The notes under the pieces: generated by a model | The model's input: the letters and a program-made list of their open reading frames with translations, nothing else | Told to the model about the DNA's origin: nothing | Databases searched by the model: none | Assembly: GCA_012274445.1 (NCBI GenBank) | Contig: JAAROD010000029.1 | Location: 682,001-746,000, forward strand | Reading direction: 5' to 3' | Origin: Sclerotiophoma versabilis | Lineage: Eukaryota; Ascomycota; Dothideomycetes; Pleosporales; Didymellaceae | DNA length: 64,000 bases | Translations under genes and position numbers: made by a program | Shown: positions 22,279 to 32,851 of the stretch, one piece after another | Numbering within the stretch: position 1 is the stretch's first letter | Layout of the letters: each line of letters opens with the position of its first letter

Positions 22279-23532
22279 GATACTCGAGTAATTCCAAGAT
22301 CATTCGGTAACTGTTAGAAGTGGAGGTGTGGAGATGCAGGGCAGGCAACCGGAACAGATCAGTTGCGGCATTCGGCGGAAGATACAGGGGTGTAAGAATG
22401 CAGCAGGTAAAGGCGGAGACTGCGCTTGCCCAATTGAACAACAAGACACAAAAGTCAAAGACTGCTCGAAACGTTTTTGGTCGAGAAGCAAAGCGAAAGA
22501 TCAGTGCGACTCAACAAAGTCCTGATGAAGTGGCTGAGACGTTGGAGATCAGCCCAATCCCCTGCAGATTGGCTGGGGCGCTCAGCCTCAATGAGCGTCG
22601 ACAATGATTGCTGCCCGCAGGCAATGCACGATCTGAATTGTAGTTGAGCCGGTGGAATCTTTGGCGAGGTGATACAACGCGAGATTGTAAGCGAGATGCC
22701 GAATGGAGTGAGGTGGTTCGGAGGATCGACAATCAGAATGACACGCTGCCACGTGAGAGTAATCGACTAGAGCCGTCTAGCGCATTGGCTTGTACGCAAC
22801 CAGTCTATCAGTCTGTAACGGACCTTGACTGATATAGTGGAAGAAGGTAAATCGCCAAGGCTCAAGGCATCACCTGTGCAATAAGATATCAGGGCTGTGA
22901 TTTTCATAGCGGTGATCCTGCAGTGCGAAGAACCCCCGGATTGGTGACGCGGGACGCTAAGTCACCAGCGAGCTAGTGCGCGCCAACGGGCGCCGACCGA
23001 CGACCTTCATCAAGCGGCGTCTAGCGTCACTGACATCCTCACAACGTTTCTCGGTTTATGTTCTCACGTCGAGTGCGCATCATTCAGGCTCCCATCTTGT
23101 TCTGTCGACTGCATAGTACAGCAGGCAGCTGCATTTACGGATGAACAAACCCGCTACGCAAATGACACAACACGTGCTCACTTAAATTCACTGTTCGTAC
23201 ATGTCAATTCTGCAAACATGGCGTACTTAAGAAACCTGAACTGGGTACAGTAACTACTGACTTGGATAAGATTTTTTTGTTGTTGCAGATGGTGAAACTG
23301 TTAGGGTTATTGTAGGTCATATGGCGGCCAGTTGATGAAGAGACGATGTTGAAACGACCTTGTATTATCGTGTATTCCCATACATTGTTCTCATTCCCTT
23401 CTATAGCTGCACGCATTCTGCTCCGGAAGTTCTATGCAATGTTCATCAAGTGTGGCGTTCGGGCCGCTCTTGCCAGCGATGGTTCACCCAGCAACGTCCC
23501 AGAGGAAGCCGCCTTCACCTTGACTTGCTAGG
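22279..23532. other. Gene-poor region upstream of the F-box-like gene
   Basis: This 1.25 kb region holds the promoter of the leftward F-box-like gene. A few ORFs of 60-95 codons occur on both strands but show no domain, no splice-supported extension and no bias I trust. No RNA gene or repeat was recognised. Confidence 0.45.
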
Positions 23533-23686
23533 GTGTTTAGAAATACTCCACGCCCTCACTCTCATTCCCGCAACAACAAAAACGTACGAGTCTGCAAAGT
23601 TCGAACAATAGCAGCATGCCATACATGCGAGGTGCAGGTACGTCGCCCATGTTTTTCGTACGCAAGACGTGAGTTTAAGCTGATAG

Positions 23687-24868
23687 GACCAAGCAGCGAA
23701 AGCGACAGAGCTGTCATGGGATGCTTTCCCTGAGCCACCACTAGACGCAGAGAACTGGCGACCTGATCCAGACTCAGTCCCTGTGGGGGGGCGGTGTGTC
23801 TGACCCTCGCTTCAACAAGGACCCGCTCACTAAGAGGCAGAAACAGGCTCTCAAGCGTGAAAGGTGTTTCGGGCTTGCCGTCGATGGCCTTAGTGAGAGC
23901 ACTAGCGCCACTTTGCATACGACTCATACCACCAGAACGAAAACTCCGACGAACATAGGCAACTGGCCGGCGCCTGCACCGCGCTCAACTGGCTTGCCTC
24001 GAGCACTTGCGCCTCCGATAGCTCACAATATCTTCGCACAGCCTGAAGACCCCAAAGTAGTCGAGAAGCGGCTTTTAGCTCCAGCAAAAGCTCTAGCTCC
24101 GACTTCCAAGGATTCTACAACTTTCAATTTTGCTGACAGAACCAAACGCACAATGGAGACGCTCCCAGCTCAGCCCCCGTTCCACCGTCCCCACATCCCA
24201 GCTATGAGCGTCAACTTGCAGAAGTCTGAATTTCCAGACAAAACACCTGTTCCCACTTGGGCTCGATCTCTGGGACATCTTCTGGGCGAATCGCCTCCAA
24301 AGGTTGCTCTGAGTCGTCATCTTCCGGCTCAAGATCAACCTGTGGTATCTTCAATATCAACCCTTTCTCACCTTCGCAAGCAGGGTCTCGCATCTAACAT
24401 GGAGACCACAGAGATTACCCCAATCTCCAAGCCTGTGTTAGTCGCATGCCAAGAGAAACCTACCCACCAACATGCCTTTGATCCAGTGCAACGTCAAGCA
24501 AAGTTCGACATTGAGCCCACCGAGCGGGTCAAGGTTAGCAACATGGGCTATGAAACAGTACATGCGCTAACCTAGCTTAGGATATCAAGATGCAGAAGAC
24601 CTTACGCGAAAGCTTCATCCCGAAGAAGGCTGCCTTGTCACTACAGGGACACAAACGTCACCTGAATACTAGGCTCATCAGCACCATGGAGGACGAGATG
24701 AATATGCAGAAGCGCACCACACGTCAAGAGTTGCACGCAATGAGTGACAAGGGATTTGAGGATCACTTTGGAAAAGTCTTGTCTATGCACGAACTCACTT
24801 GGGACCTCAAGCAGAAGAGAGTCGAGACTGGCGAGACGGATTTGAAGACATCACTGGCCAACTTTTAG
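23687..24868 (+). CDS. Hypothetical protein gene with an apparent frameshift at a G7 run
   Basis: Coding-like sequence starts after a splice acceptor at 23685-23686 (intron 23638-23686, GTACGT donor) with ELSWDAFPEPPLDAENW and continues to a run of seven G at 23785-23791. Downstream coding resumes in a different frame as VSDPRFNKDPLTKRQKQAL and runs through exon 1 end 24533, intron 24534-24580 and exon 24581-24868. Frames agree if the G run were one base shorter, so an assembly error, an allele or a real disabling indel are all possible. The 5' end is unresolved: no in-frame ATG is visible in the upstream exon (to 23637). The protein is basic, Pro/Thr-rich and unfamiliar to me. Confidence 0.5.
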
Positions 24869-26984
24869 CAGCAACAACACCTTCAGCTCAAGCAGCCCAG
24901 CAGCTCAATTGGAACTCGCTTTCAACCCGGATAGGTCATTCCCAAGAAGACACGTGGGAGATGCGAAACTGACAACACTGTCAGCTCTTGCCTCCTCTGA
25001 GCTGCTTGATTACGATTGCGCATCGTCCACAAATACCCGTCTCAGGACCATCTTAAATTTCACGCTCCTGCGATAGGTCCCCTTCCAATGTAAGCGTGCG
25101 CGTTGAGCTTGTTACCGTACCTGCACAGTGCAGCCATATAAAGCGCATGAGTTGGTAGAAGTGCTTTGACTGATCCTGACTCTTGAATTGTCCTTTAGAA
25201 GACTAAAGTACAGCTAACATACCTGGAAAATAGCTACATCCTATGGTACTCACTAAATCCCTTGCTCTCGAGTTGTTTAACGTTGTGCATGTCTGTGTCA
25301 AGCGACCAGTAGCCTCTATTTGACTACTCTCGGACAATCCATCAATTTTTTTTTAAACATTGTACCAACTTGTTTGTGCGATCCTGCTCTCTGCTCGCTC
25401 ACTCGCTAATAGACAATTGTTGTATGCAGTATATTACGTGTATTCTATTGCCAGCGTGGTAATGTATTTACCGGCAGCCACGAGCACACAGCAGCGGTCT
25501 TCGGGGATAGAAACAAGCACCTGTATAGAGCAGGATCCAAAAAAATGCATGGAGGCGTCATTCGAGCGTTCATGGAAGGACACTGCGGAGATTCTCGGGC
25601 GATGACATGATTAGCGCATGTCGCAAAGCCTCCCTAGTTGCACAAACAAGAGAAAGAACTGTCACCTAAGGGTTAACGAGGATCTTGTATGAGGGGCGGG
25701 ACGGAAAGTCTGCGATCATGCTTACGATGTACAGAGGCGAACTATCCGAACGACCTGTTTTGGAATTGGCGTATAGCTCAAGGACTCCTGCGGTATCCAG
25801 TTTATTTAATAGAACTCAGACAGCAGGTTTAGACTTAGAGTCAAAATACATAGATCAATAACAGCACTTCTATAAGGATACCAGTTTGTTCTTGATCGCA
25901 CTCAATCACGTGAGACTAAAGTGGCGCTTGAGATGCTCCGGAAGGGGCTGGAAGAATGCTTGAATGCTTGTAAAGCGAGTACAAAGACAAAGGAAACATG
26001 TGCTGGATACCGCTGAGGTCTTGGTATCAGCACCAACGGGACTGGAACGATGACATGAACAGTCCGAGTGAGCCTGTTAAGGGTAGTTGCCTGGCCGACA
26101 AGAACGAGGAGAGTGGATTGAAACCGTTGGATCAGCTGATTCGATGTTCCTAAGTTTGTAATAAGCCCTGCGAAGGCAGTTGCGCCGGGATAATAACGGT
26201 CAGACGTAGTTGACTTGACAATAGAAAGGCAACGTATGCATCATGTATGTGTACCTTGTGGGTAGTGCTTCACATGGTGGAGCGAGCCACCTGGTTTCAG
26301 TGGAGTCCGCTTGAGGTCTGGACCTGCATACTTTGAAGAATTAAATTCAACTACCTTCAGCTAAGATGAGGGGGAAAAGGCATGAATCTGGGGCTTCAGA
26401 GTGCATCTCTTAGTTCCCGCGCGGGCCGCTGCGGACAACCAAAGTTATAATCCTCTATTGATCGTCATCGCTACCAATCCTTGAGACATCTAGGCCCCGA
26501 TGTTAGGATCAGTCTTAAGTATCCTCTTTTGTGGAGTCTGGATTTGTGGAGGGTTTCTTGCAAGAAAGGTCGACTCAGGTGAAATTGGGCATATGGTGGG
26601 TTACGAATGAAGAAGGACAGGTATGGTTTCGAGGTCGGATTGCACGAATGACTTCTGTTCTTTCGATTTGCTTGATCCAGGGCTCGAATATTCGATGTAT
26701 GATTGGAGTGTATAAGTTCGGTACAATTCCTTTGTAAAACCTGGCACTATGTCGTGTCCAGTGCCAATATTTTACGAATTCTATAGACGCCTAATATATT
26801 TTCCGCAGTCCCACCACTTCTCCACATTCGTGTACACAGACAAATAATTCGTAATAGACACACAACACTTGGAGTGCGTTGCAGATTTCAAGCTTGACTT
26901 ACAGTAAGCACTGCGTAATTCTCATTGCATTGAAAACCTCCTTGCTCGATCATCTTATTAACTTTTGTAGAGTTTTCCGCAATC
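24869..26984. other. Gene-poor region (2.1 kb)
   Basis: No ORF here has convincing coding character. The stretch is slightly AT-richer than its neighbours, with short T runs (for example near 25346). The last few hundred bases must include the promoter and leader of the MFS transporter gene. I see no inverted terminal repeats, tandem repeats, tRNA or 5S sequence. Confidence 0.45.
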
Positions 26985-28745
26985 ATGGAGAACACACAAG
27001 AAAAGGACGCTCGTGTTGGGCAGCCTAGGTCTGATAGCAATGGCAGCTCGCCTGCGCTAGCAGTTGAGCGTAAGGAAGGCCTCGTTGGTGCCGACGGCAT
27101 CACCAGGTTGAGCGAGGCTACCAACCTCAAGGACACCGCATACGCTTTCGCGACTAAGCGTAAGTGGTGGGTTCTCACGGTCGTCGCGTTGTGCCAGACA
27201 AGCATGAGTAAGTTGATCCTGTTCCCCCTCCAGTTCCAAACAAATATCTTCGTTGTGTCTAGCACTAACATGAAGACAATTCAGACTACAACGCAGCCGT
27301 GTACTCAAATACCATCGCCCCGCTGAACAAGCACTACAGTCTGGGAGACAACCACTTCACCAACGCCAGAGCGGGTCTGGCTTGGTTCCTGATCCCGTAC
27401 GGTTTCGGGTGCGAGTTGTGGGCGCCGTGGTCAGAAGAGTTCGGGCGCTGGCTCATCATGCAGCTTTCGCTTGGCTCTGTCAACATTTGGCAGATTCTAG
27501 CGGGAGCTAGCACGTCCTGGGACATGGTTCTCGCGGCTCGAATTTTGGGTGGTCTTTCCTCTGCTGGTGGTTCGGTCACGCTCGGTATGGTTGCTGACAT
27601 GTTCCATCCTGAGGAGCAGCAGTATGCTGTGCTTTGGGCTTCCCTTTGGTCTTGCCTTGGTTCTGGTAAGCATTCGTTCATCTATCGCGCAGTGTCTCGC
27701 TGATTGTGATATAGTTATTGGTGGTATCGCTGGTGGCTCGATCGAACAATTCCTCTCTTGGCGATGGAACTTCTGGGTCCAGCTCATCCTGGGGGTAACG
27801 GTCCAGGCCATTCACTTCTTCTTCGTCCCGGAAACCCGCTCCACGGTCATGCTCAACAGAAAGGCAAGGAAGATGCGCAATATGGACAGCGAATGCACCA
27901 TTCGCGGTCCTACCGAAGACAGGAAATTCGATTTGGGACACGCTGCTGCGCTCATGGGCCGCCCTTACAAGATGCTGGTGACGGAGCCTATTGTTCTCTT
28001 TCTTTCCCTTCTGTCTGGGTTTGCTGATGCCCTCATCTTCAGCTTCCTCGAGTCCTACGGATATGTCTTCGGCCCAGGAGGTTGGAGTTTCACTCCTAGC
28101 CAACTCGGCTTCGCCATGTCTGCCCTCTTCATTGGCTACTGGGCTGCAGGCTTCTCATACGTTCCGATCATTCGTAGGGACTGTTTGAAGCGCAAGGCTG
28201 GTAAGACATTGAGCCCGGAGAGTCGCCTGTGGGGCCTGCTGTTCATTGCCCCTCTTCTTTCTATAGGTCTTTTTGGTTTTGCTTTCACCATCACAGGGCC
28301 TCCTCTCCCATGGATCGCGCCTCTTATCTTCTCAGTTCTCATCGGCTGGGCCAACATGGCGATATACTTTGCCACTATCGACTACATGGTCGCTGCGTAT
28401 GGCGGCAAGTACTCGGCGTCTGCTACAGGAGGCAACGGCTTCTCCCGCGACGTCCTCGCTGGTATCTGCTCCTTCTACACTGGTCCGATGTACCATAAGC
28501 TCGGCAATCAGAACGCGACGTGGCTTTTATTCGGACTCTCTGTCCTAGTCATTATCCCAGTCTTTTGGATCTACCGCTCGGGACCCAAGATCCGTGCCAG
28601 GAGCAGGTACGCAGCAGAGGTCGAGAAGGAGCGCCGGCAGAACGAGGGTGTCATACGGGGACAGCAACACGGAAGCGCCAGCGTAGTTCGCGCTGACACC
28701 AACGAAACAGCACCAGCACTGACCGAGCCCTATTCGCCAGTATAG
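26985..28745 (+). CDS. MFS transporter, drug:H+ antiporter-like
   Basis: Three exons, 26985-27207, 27285-27665 and 27715-28745, encode 544 residues. A 70-residue polar N-terminus precedes the first membrane helix (KWWVLTVVALCQ). Twelve hydrophobic segments can be counted. The loop after helix 2 carries APWSEEFGRW, a variant of MFS motif A, and ARILGGLSSAGGSVTLGMVADMF matches helices 4-5 of DHA1-type fungal carriers. The central cytosolic loop between helices 6 and 7 is charged (LNRKARKMRNMDSECT). Substrate cannot be told from sequence; drug, polyamine or siderophore-like cargo are possible. The gene stands alone with no biosynthetic neighbours. Introns are 77 and 49 bp. Confidence 0.85.
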
Positions 28746-29363
28746 TGAGCTCATCAATGTTCACGAGTGCAGCAGATGCACGCTAATATGGATTACGATA
28801 GCCGTGAATATTGTTACCGAAGGACGGATATAAAACTTTGGTGATTGATTAGGACAACGTGTGATGCTTCATACTTCTCTCCGTAGTAATGGATCCACTA
28901 GATACAGCCTGATACGGTGCCTCTCTTTCATGATCTCCACGCAGGCCTTGAGCCATACGCATTGGAGCTAGTAACACCGGCAGCGCCTACTTACTGTTGC
29001 GACTGTCTCATGTTCGTTGTAACTTTGAAAGCAGCAGTCGTGGACAGCGGATAAGGACGGTATGCCAATGCAGACGATTGAGGCTTGAGCCGCCCCAGTG
29101 GCTGATGCACACGGGAGGCGCTAGTGCTCCGCTAGCGCGCTGTCCGATGCGCTCACATCTCAAACCAAGCCCCAGACATTATCTTCGAACACCCCAACGT
29201 TCCTATTTTACACTTTCTGCCTCCCGTGCTATTCTAAGAGCATCGACTGCAGGCAAACGCCAAGAGGGTACGCGTCAGGCCACTCGCGACCTTACAAGGA
29301 GCTGCCAGCGTCAGCTTTCTTCAACTCGAGCGCGCCGCTCTCACTCTCAGCATCGACGAGACC
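28746..29363. other. Intergenic region upstream of spt5
   Basis: This 618 bp region holds the 3' UTR of the MFS gene and the spt5 promoter. Nothing beyond that is recognisable. Confidence 0.5.
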
Positions 29364-32300
29364 ATGTCCGGCTACGACGACCGCGATTCTGGCTCTGATG
29401 ATGAGCCGTTCAACCCTCAGGCCGAGATCGACGAGGATGACGTACCTGCAGCCGGCGCACAGGTGCGCCGACCAGCTGTCGCAGACGAGGATGACGAAGA
29501 CGAAGCGGCTCAGGGAGGCAACAACGACGATGAGGATGATGAAGAAGGCGGTGATGAGAATGACGATGAGGACGATGAGGATGACGACGAAGAGGAAGAT
29601 GAGGACGATGTTGTGGTATGCTGGGCTGGTACCGAAATGTTTGTGAGTACACACTGACTTTAGGCAGGCACGGCCCGCAAAACGAAGAAAGAAGGCCAAG
29701 CGCAATATGTTCATTGATGTCGAAGCCGAAGTCGACGAGGAAGAAGAAGAGGAAGATGAGGGCGACGACGACATCCAGGACGAAGTGCATCCTGACGATC
29801 TCCTTGAGACTACGAATGCCGATCTCGACGACCGCCACCACCGTGAGCTTGATATGCGCCGCGAAGTGAACGCACAGAAGGATGTTGAAGAACTTGCGAA
29901 AGAGTTCGATGAGAAATACCGCCGCAGGGAGATGCAGAGCGCTCGTCGAGGCGCAACTGGAGCTGTACCCTTGGCCCTTCCGACCGTCAACGACCCGTCC
30001 ATCTGGAGCGTCAAATGTCGGCCTACGAAGGAGCGCGAAATCATTATGGCCATTCAGAGGCGAATCGATGAGAAGATGCGTGCGAAGCAGCCCGTCAAGG
30101 TTTACTCAGCCTTTGAGCGTGGCCCAAACGGTCCGCAGTCTGGTTACCTATATGTGGAAGCCGATGCAAAGCAGGACATGTTGGAGATGATTGAGGGTAT
30201 TTCGAACGTTTTCATGAGTGGTGAGATGTTGTCGATCGATGTCAAAGAGCGCCCAGATCTGCTCCGCAAGAAGAGGAGGCCACCGCTGGAAGTAGGCAAA
30301 TTCGTCCGCATGATCCGCCCACCAACATACAAGGGCGATTTGGCGAAGGTTGTAGAGGTCTCCGGCAACGGTCTGGACTGTATCGTGCAGCTTGTTCCTC
30401 GCCTCGACTACGGTCTCAACGAGGATGCCAACGCTGCTGTTGACAACAAGCGAAAACGCGGATTTTTTGGACCCAAGGTCGAGCGCCCGCCACAGAAGCT
30501 TTTCAGCGAAGCCGACGCAAAGAAGAGACACATGAAGCATCTCAGCATGGCCGGTTCCGGCGCGCGAAGACAGTACACATACAAGGGTGAGGACTACGTG
30601 GGCGGGTTTTTGATTAAAGAAGTCAAGGTCAATTGGGTCTCTGCCGAGCGAGTCAACCCTAAGATGGAGGAATTGCAGTACTTCTCTACCCAGAACGCTG
30701 ACGGCACGGAAACACTGGATCTCATCGCTGTGCAAGCTGCACAGAAGGCCGCCGAGACTGGTGCTTCTTTTGCTTCCGGAGACAACGTTGAGATTTACAC
30801 TGGTGAACAGAGGGGCATTCGTGGTACTACCGTTACAGTTACTGGCGAGATTGTCACGTTGCGAGTTAGCGAAGGCGAGCTCAGAGGCCGAAAGATCGAT
30901 GCGCCCGTTAAGACACTGCGAAAGCTGTTCCGCGAGGGAGACCACGTCAAGGTCATTGGCGGCAGTAAATACGTCGACGAAGTTGGTCTCGTTACGAAGA
31001 TCAGGGACGACAAAGTCACCTTGCTTTGCGACTCGACACAGCAGGAAATCACAGTCTTCAGCAAAGACTTGAAGCGTGCTGCAGATTCTGCAACCGTGGG
31101 TGCAGACTCCAATTTTGATCTCTACGACCTTGTGCAAATCGAGTAAGTTCGGGCCGCTGCACGAAATTTCATTCTACTAACGCATGCACAGTGCCTCAAC
31201 CATCGGTTGCGTTGTTCGAGTTGATCGAGAGGTCTTGAGGGTTCTTGATCAACAGGGCGACGTGCGCACACTTCTACACACACAAGTCTCTCAGATCGCA
31301 GGCAGAAACCGAAATGCCGTAGCTACGGACCGTGACGGATCCGAAATCCGACACGACGACAACGTCAAGGAGTACGGTGGCGAGAACCGACAAGGCAAGG
31401 TCCTCTACATTCACAGGGGTATACTTTTCGTACAGAACAGGGAACTGGTCGAGAACCAGGGTATCTTCGTCGTCCGCAGCACCAGTGTCCTCACTATGGC
31501 CGCTAAGAGTGGGCGAGCCCAAACAACAGATCTCAGCGGCCTGAATCCAGCTCTGAATGCTGGCGCAAACGGCAACTCTGGTCCCATGCCTCCCCCACGA
31601 AGCTTTGGCCGTGACAAGCTTATCGGTAAAACCGTCATTATCCGCAAGGGTGCCTACAAGGGACTTCTCGGCATCGTGAAAGACACTATGAATGACGAAG
31701 CACGGATCGAGTTGCACACGAAGAACAAGCAAGTTTCTGTCAAGAAGGAGCTTCTGTCCATCAAGGATCCTATCACTGGAGCCAGCATGCCAGTTGGAGG
31801 TGGCAAGTTCCCAGACCGCTCGCGCGGAGGCTTCTCTGGCTCCACACCTAGCCACAACAGCGGACGTACACCATCGTGGGGCAACGGCGGTGGCCGAACG
31901 CCTGGTTGGGGTGGTGGTGCTGGCGGTCGAACGCCAGGTTGGGGAGGAGGTGGCGGTCGCACCCCCGGCTGGGGAGGAGATGGTGGACGTACAGCCTACG
32001 GCGGCGGTGACGGAGGCCGCACAGCTTATGGCGGAGCAACGGCATATGGCGGCGCTACCTCCTACGGAGGTGCGACATCGTATGGTGGCGGCACAGCATA
32101 TGGTGGGAATGACGGCAACCGCACCGCATATGGAGGCTTCAACTCTGGCGGTCGCACACCCGGTTGGGGAGGCTCTGGCTCCGGCAACACAGCCTCCAAA
32201 TCAAGCCTGTCTGCACCTACGCCTGGAGCGTACAACGCTCCCACACCAGGTGCGTATGCGGCCCCAACGCCTGGTGGTTATGGAGCCTACTCTGCACCAA

Positions 32301-32458
32301 CTCCTGGCGGACCCATGGACGCTCCTACACCCGGAAATTACTCTGCACCTACACCGGGAGACTCACGTTATGGCATTACTCCAGCGGCTGCGCCAACACC
32401 GGGTGCATGGGATATTTCAACCCCAGCGCCGAGCGGTGAAGATCCCGGATACCATTGA
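29364..32458 (+). CDS. spt5: Transcription elongation factor Spt5
   Basis: Exons 29364-29615, 29668-31142 and 31192-32458 encode 997 residues. The first 130 residues are strongly acidic. The NGN domain starts at IWSVKCRPTKEREIIMAI, followed by several KOW modules (VGKFVRMIRPPTYKGDLAKV, GDNVEIYTGEQRGIRGT, EGDHVKVIGGSKYVDEVG, IGKTVIIRKGAYKGLLGIV). The C-terminal region from about residue 800 carries five GRTPxWG units, AYGG-type units and seven APTPG units. Spt5 with Spt4 forms DSIF, which clamps RNA polymerase II; its C-terminal repeats are phosphorylated by Cdk9/Bur1 kinases. Introns are 52 and 49 bp. Large antisense ORFs in this gene are shadows. Confidence 0.96.
31857..32452 (+). repeat. 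Spt5 C-terminal repeat region (GRTPGWGG, AYGG and APTPG units)
   Basis: Three unit types follow each other: GRTPxWGG (five copies, the fifth after the AYGG block), about eight TAYGG/TSYGG units, and seven APTPG units ending before a short acidic tail. Most TP dipeptides are candidate Cdk9-type phosphosites, while the AYGG block lacks TP. Confidence 0.9.
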
Positions 32459-32851
32459 AAGCATCAAAATTGTATAATAGTGGCTTTGAACGCACGAAGC
32501 TGTCGAAGAGTCCAGGCAACCCATTCGCTCAGCACCCGATATGAATCACTCTTGGGATTCTTTCTGATATTTGCATTACTGGAGTTTTAAAACAAGATAT
32601 TAATGAAATATCGTTATTGCTCTTTCTGATTTCAGTCTTTTAAGATGGGATGCTTGTGGCGCTCCTGCACGCATTGCAGTAGCGACTTTCTGCAAGCCGT
32701 TAGTGCGAATGCTTTGCAGATGGTGACCTGTCAGCCTGCACAACTCCTGCCCCTCACTCTCATTCCCTGCCTCTTACTCTCAATAACCTATACTATAGCA
32801 GAGTCAGGATTGTCTGTCTTGTTCTGCGGTGCAAATGCTTGGCCTCCCGTC
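32459..32851. other. Short intergenic region between spt5 and the kinase gene
   Basis: This 393 bp stretch holds the spt5 3' UTR and the promoter and leader of the kinase gene. An in-frame ATG at 32645 would add 69 residues rich in Cys and hydrophobics; I regard that part as leader, but it is not excluded. Confidence 0.45.

Noticed and set aside
24869..26984. Possible transposon in a gene-poor stretch
   Set aside because: No terminal repeats, target duplications or transposase-like frames were visible by eye.
30148..31137. 329-codon antisense ORF inside spt5
   Set aside because: The opposite strand encodes clear NGN and KOW domains; the antisense frame has no domain.
32645..32851. 69-residue N-terminal extension of the kinase
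   Set aside because: Rich in Cys and hydrophobics, unlike the polar start that follows; the second ATG has better protein character. Not excluded.
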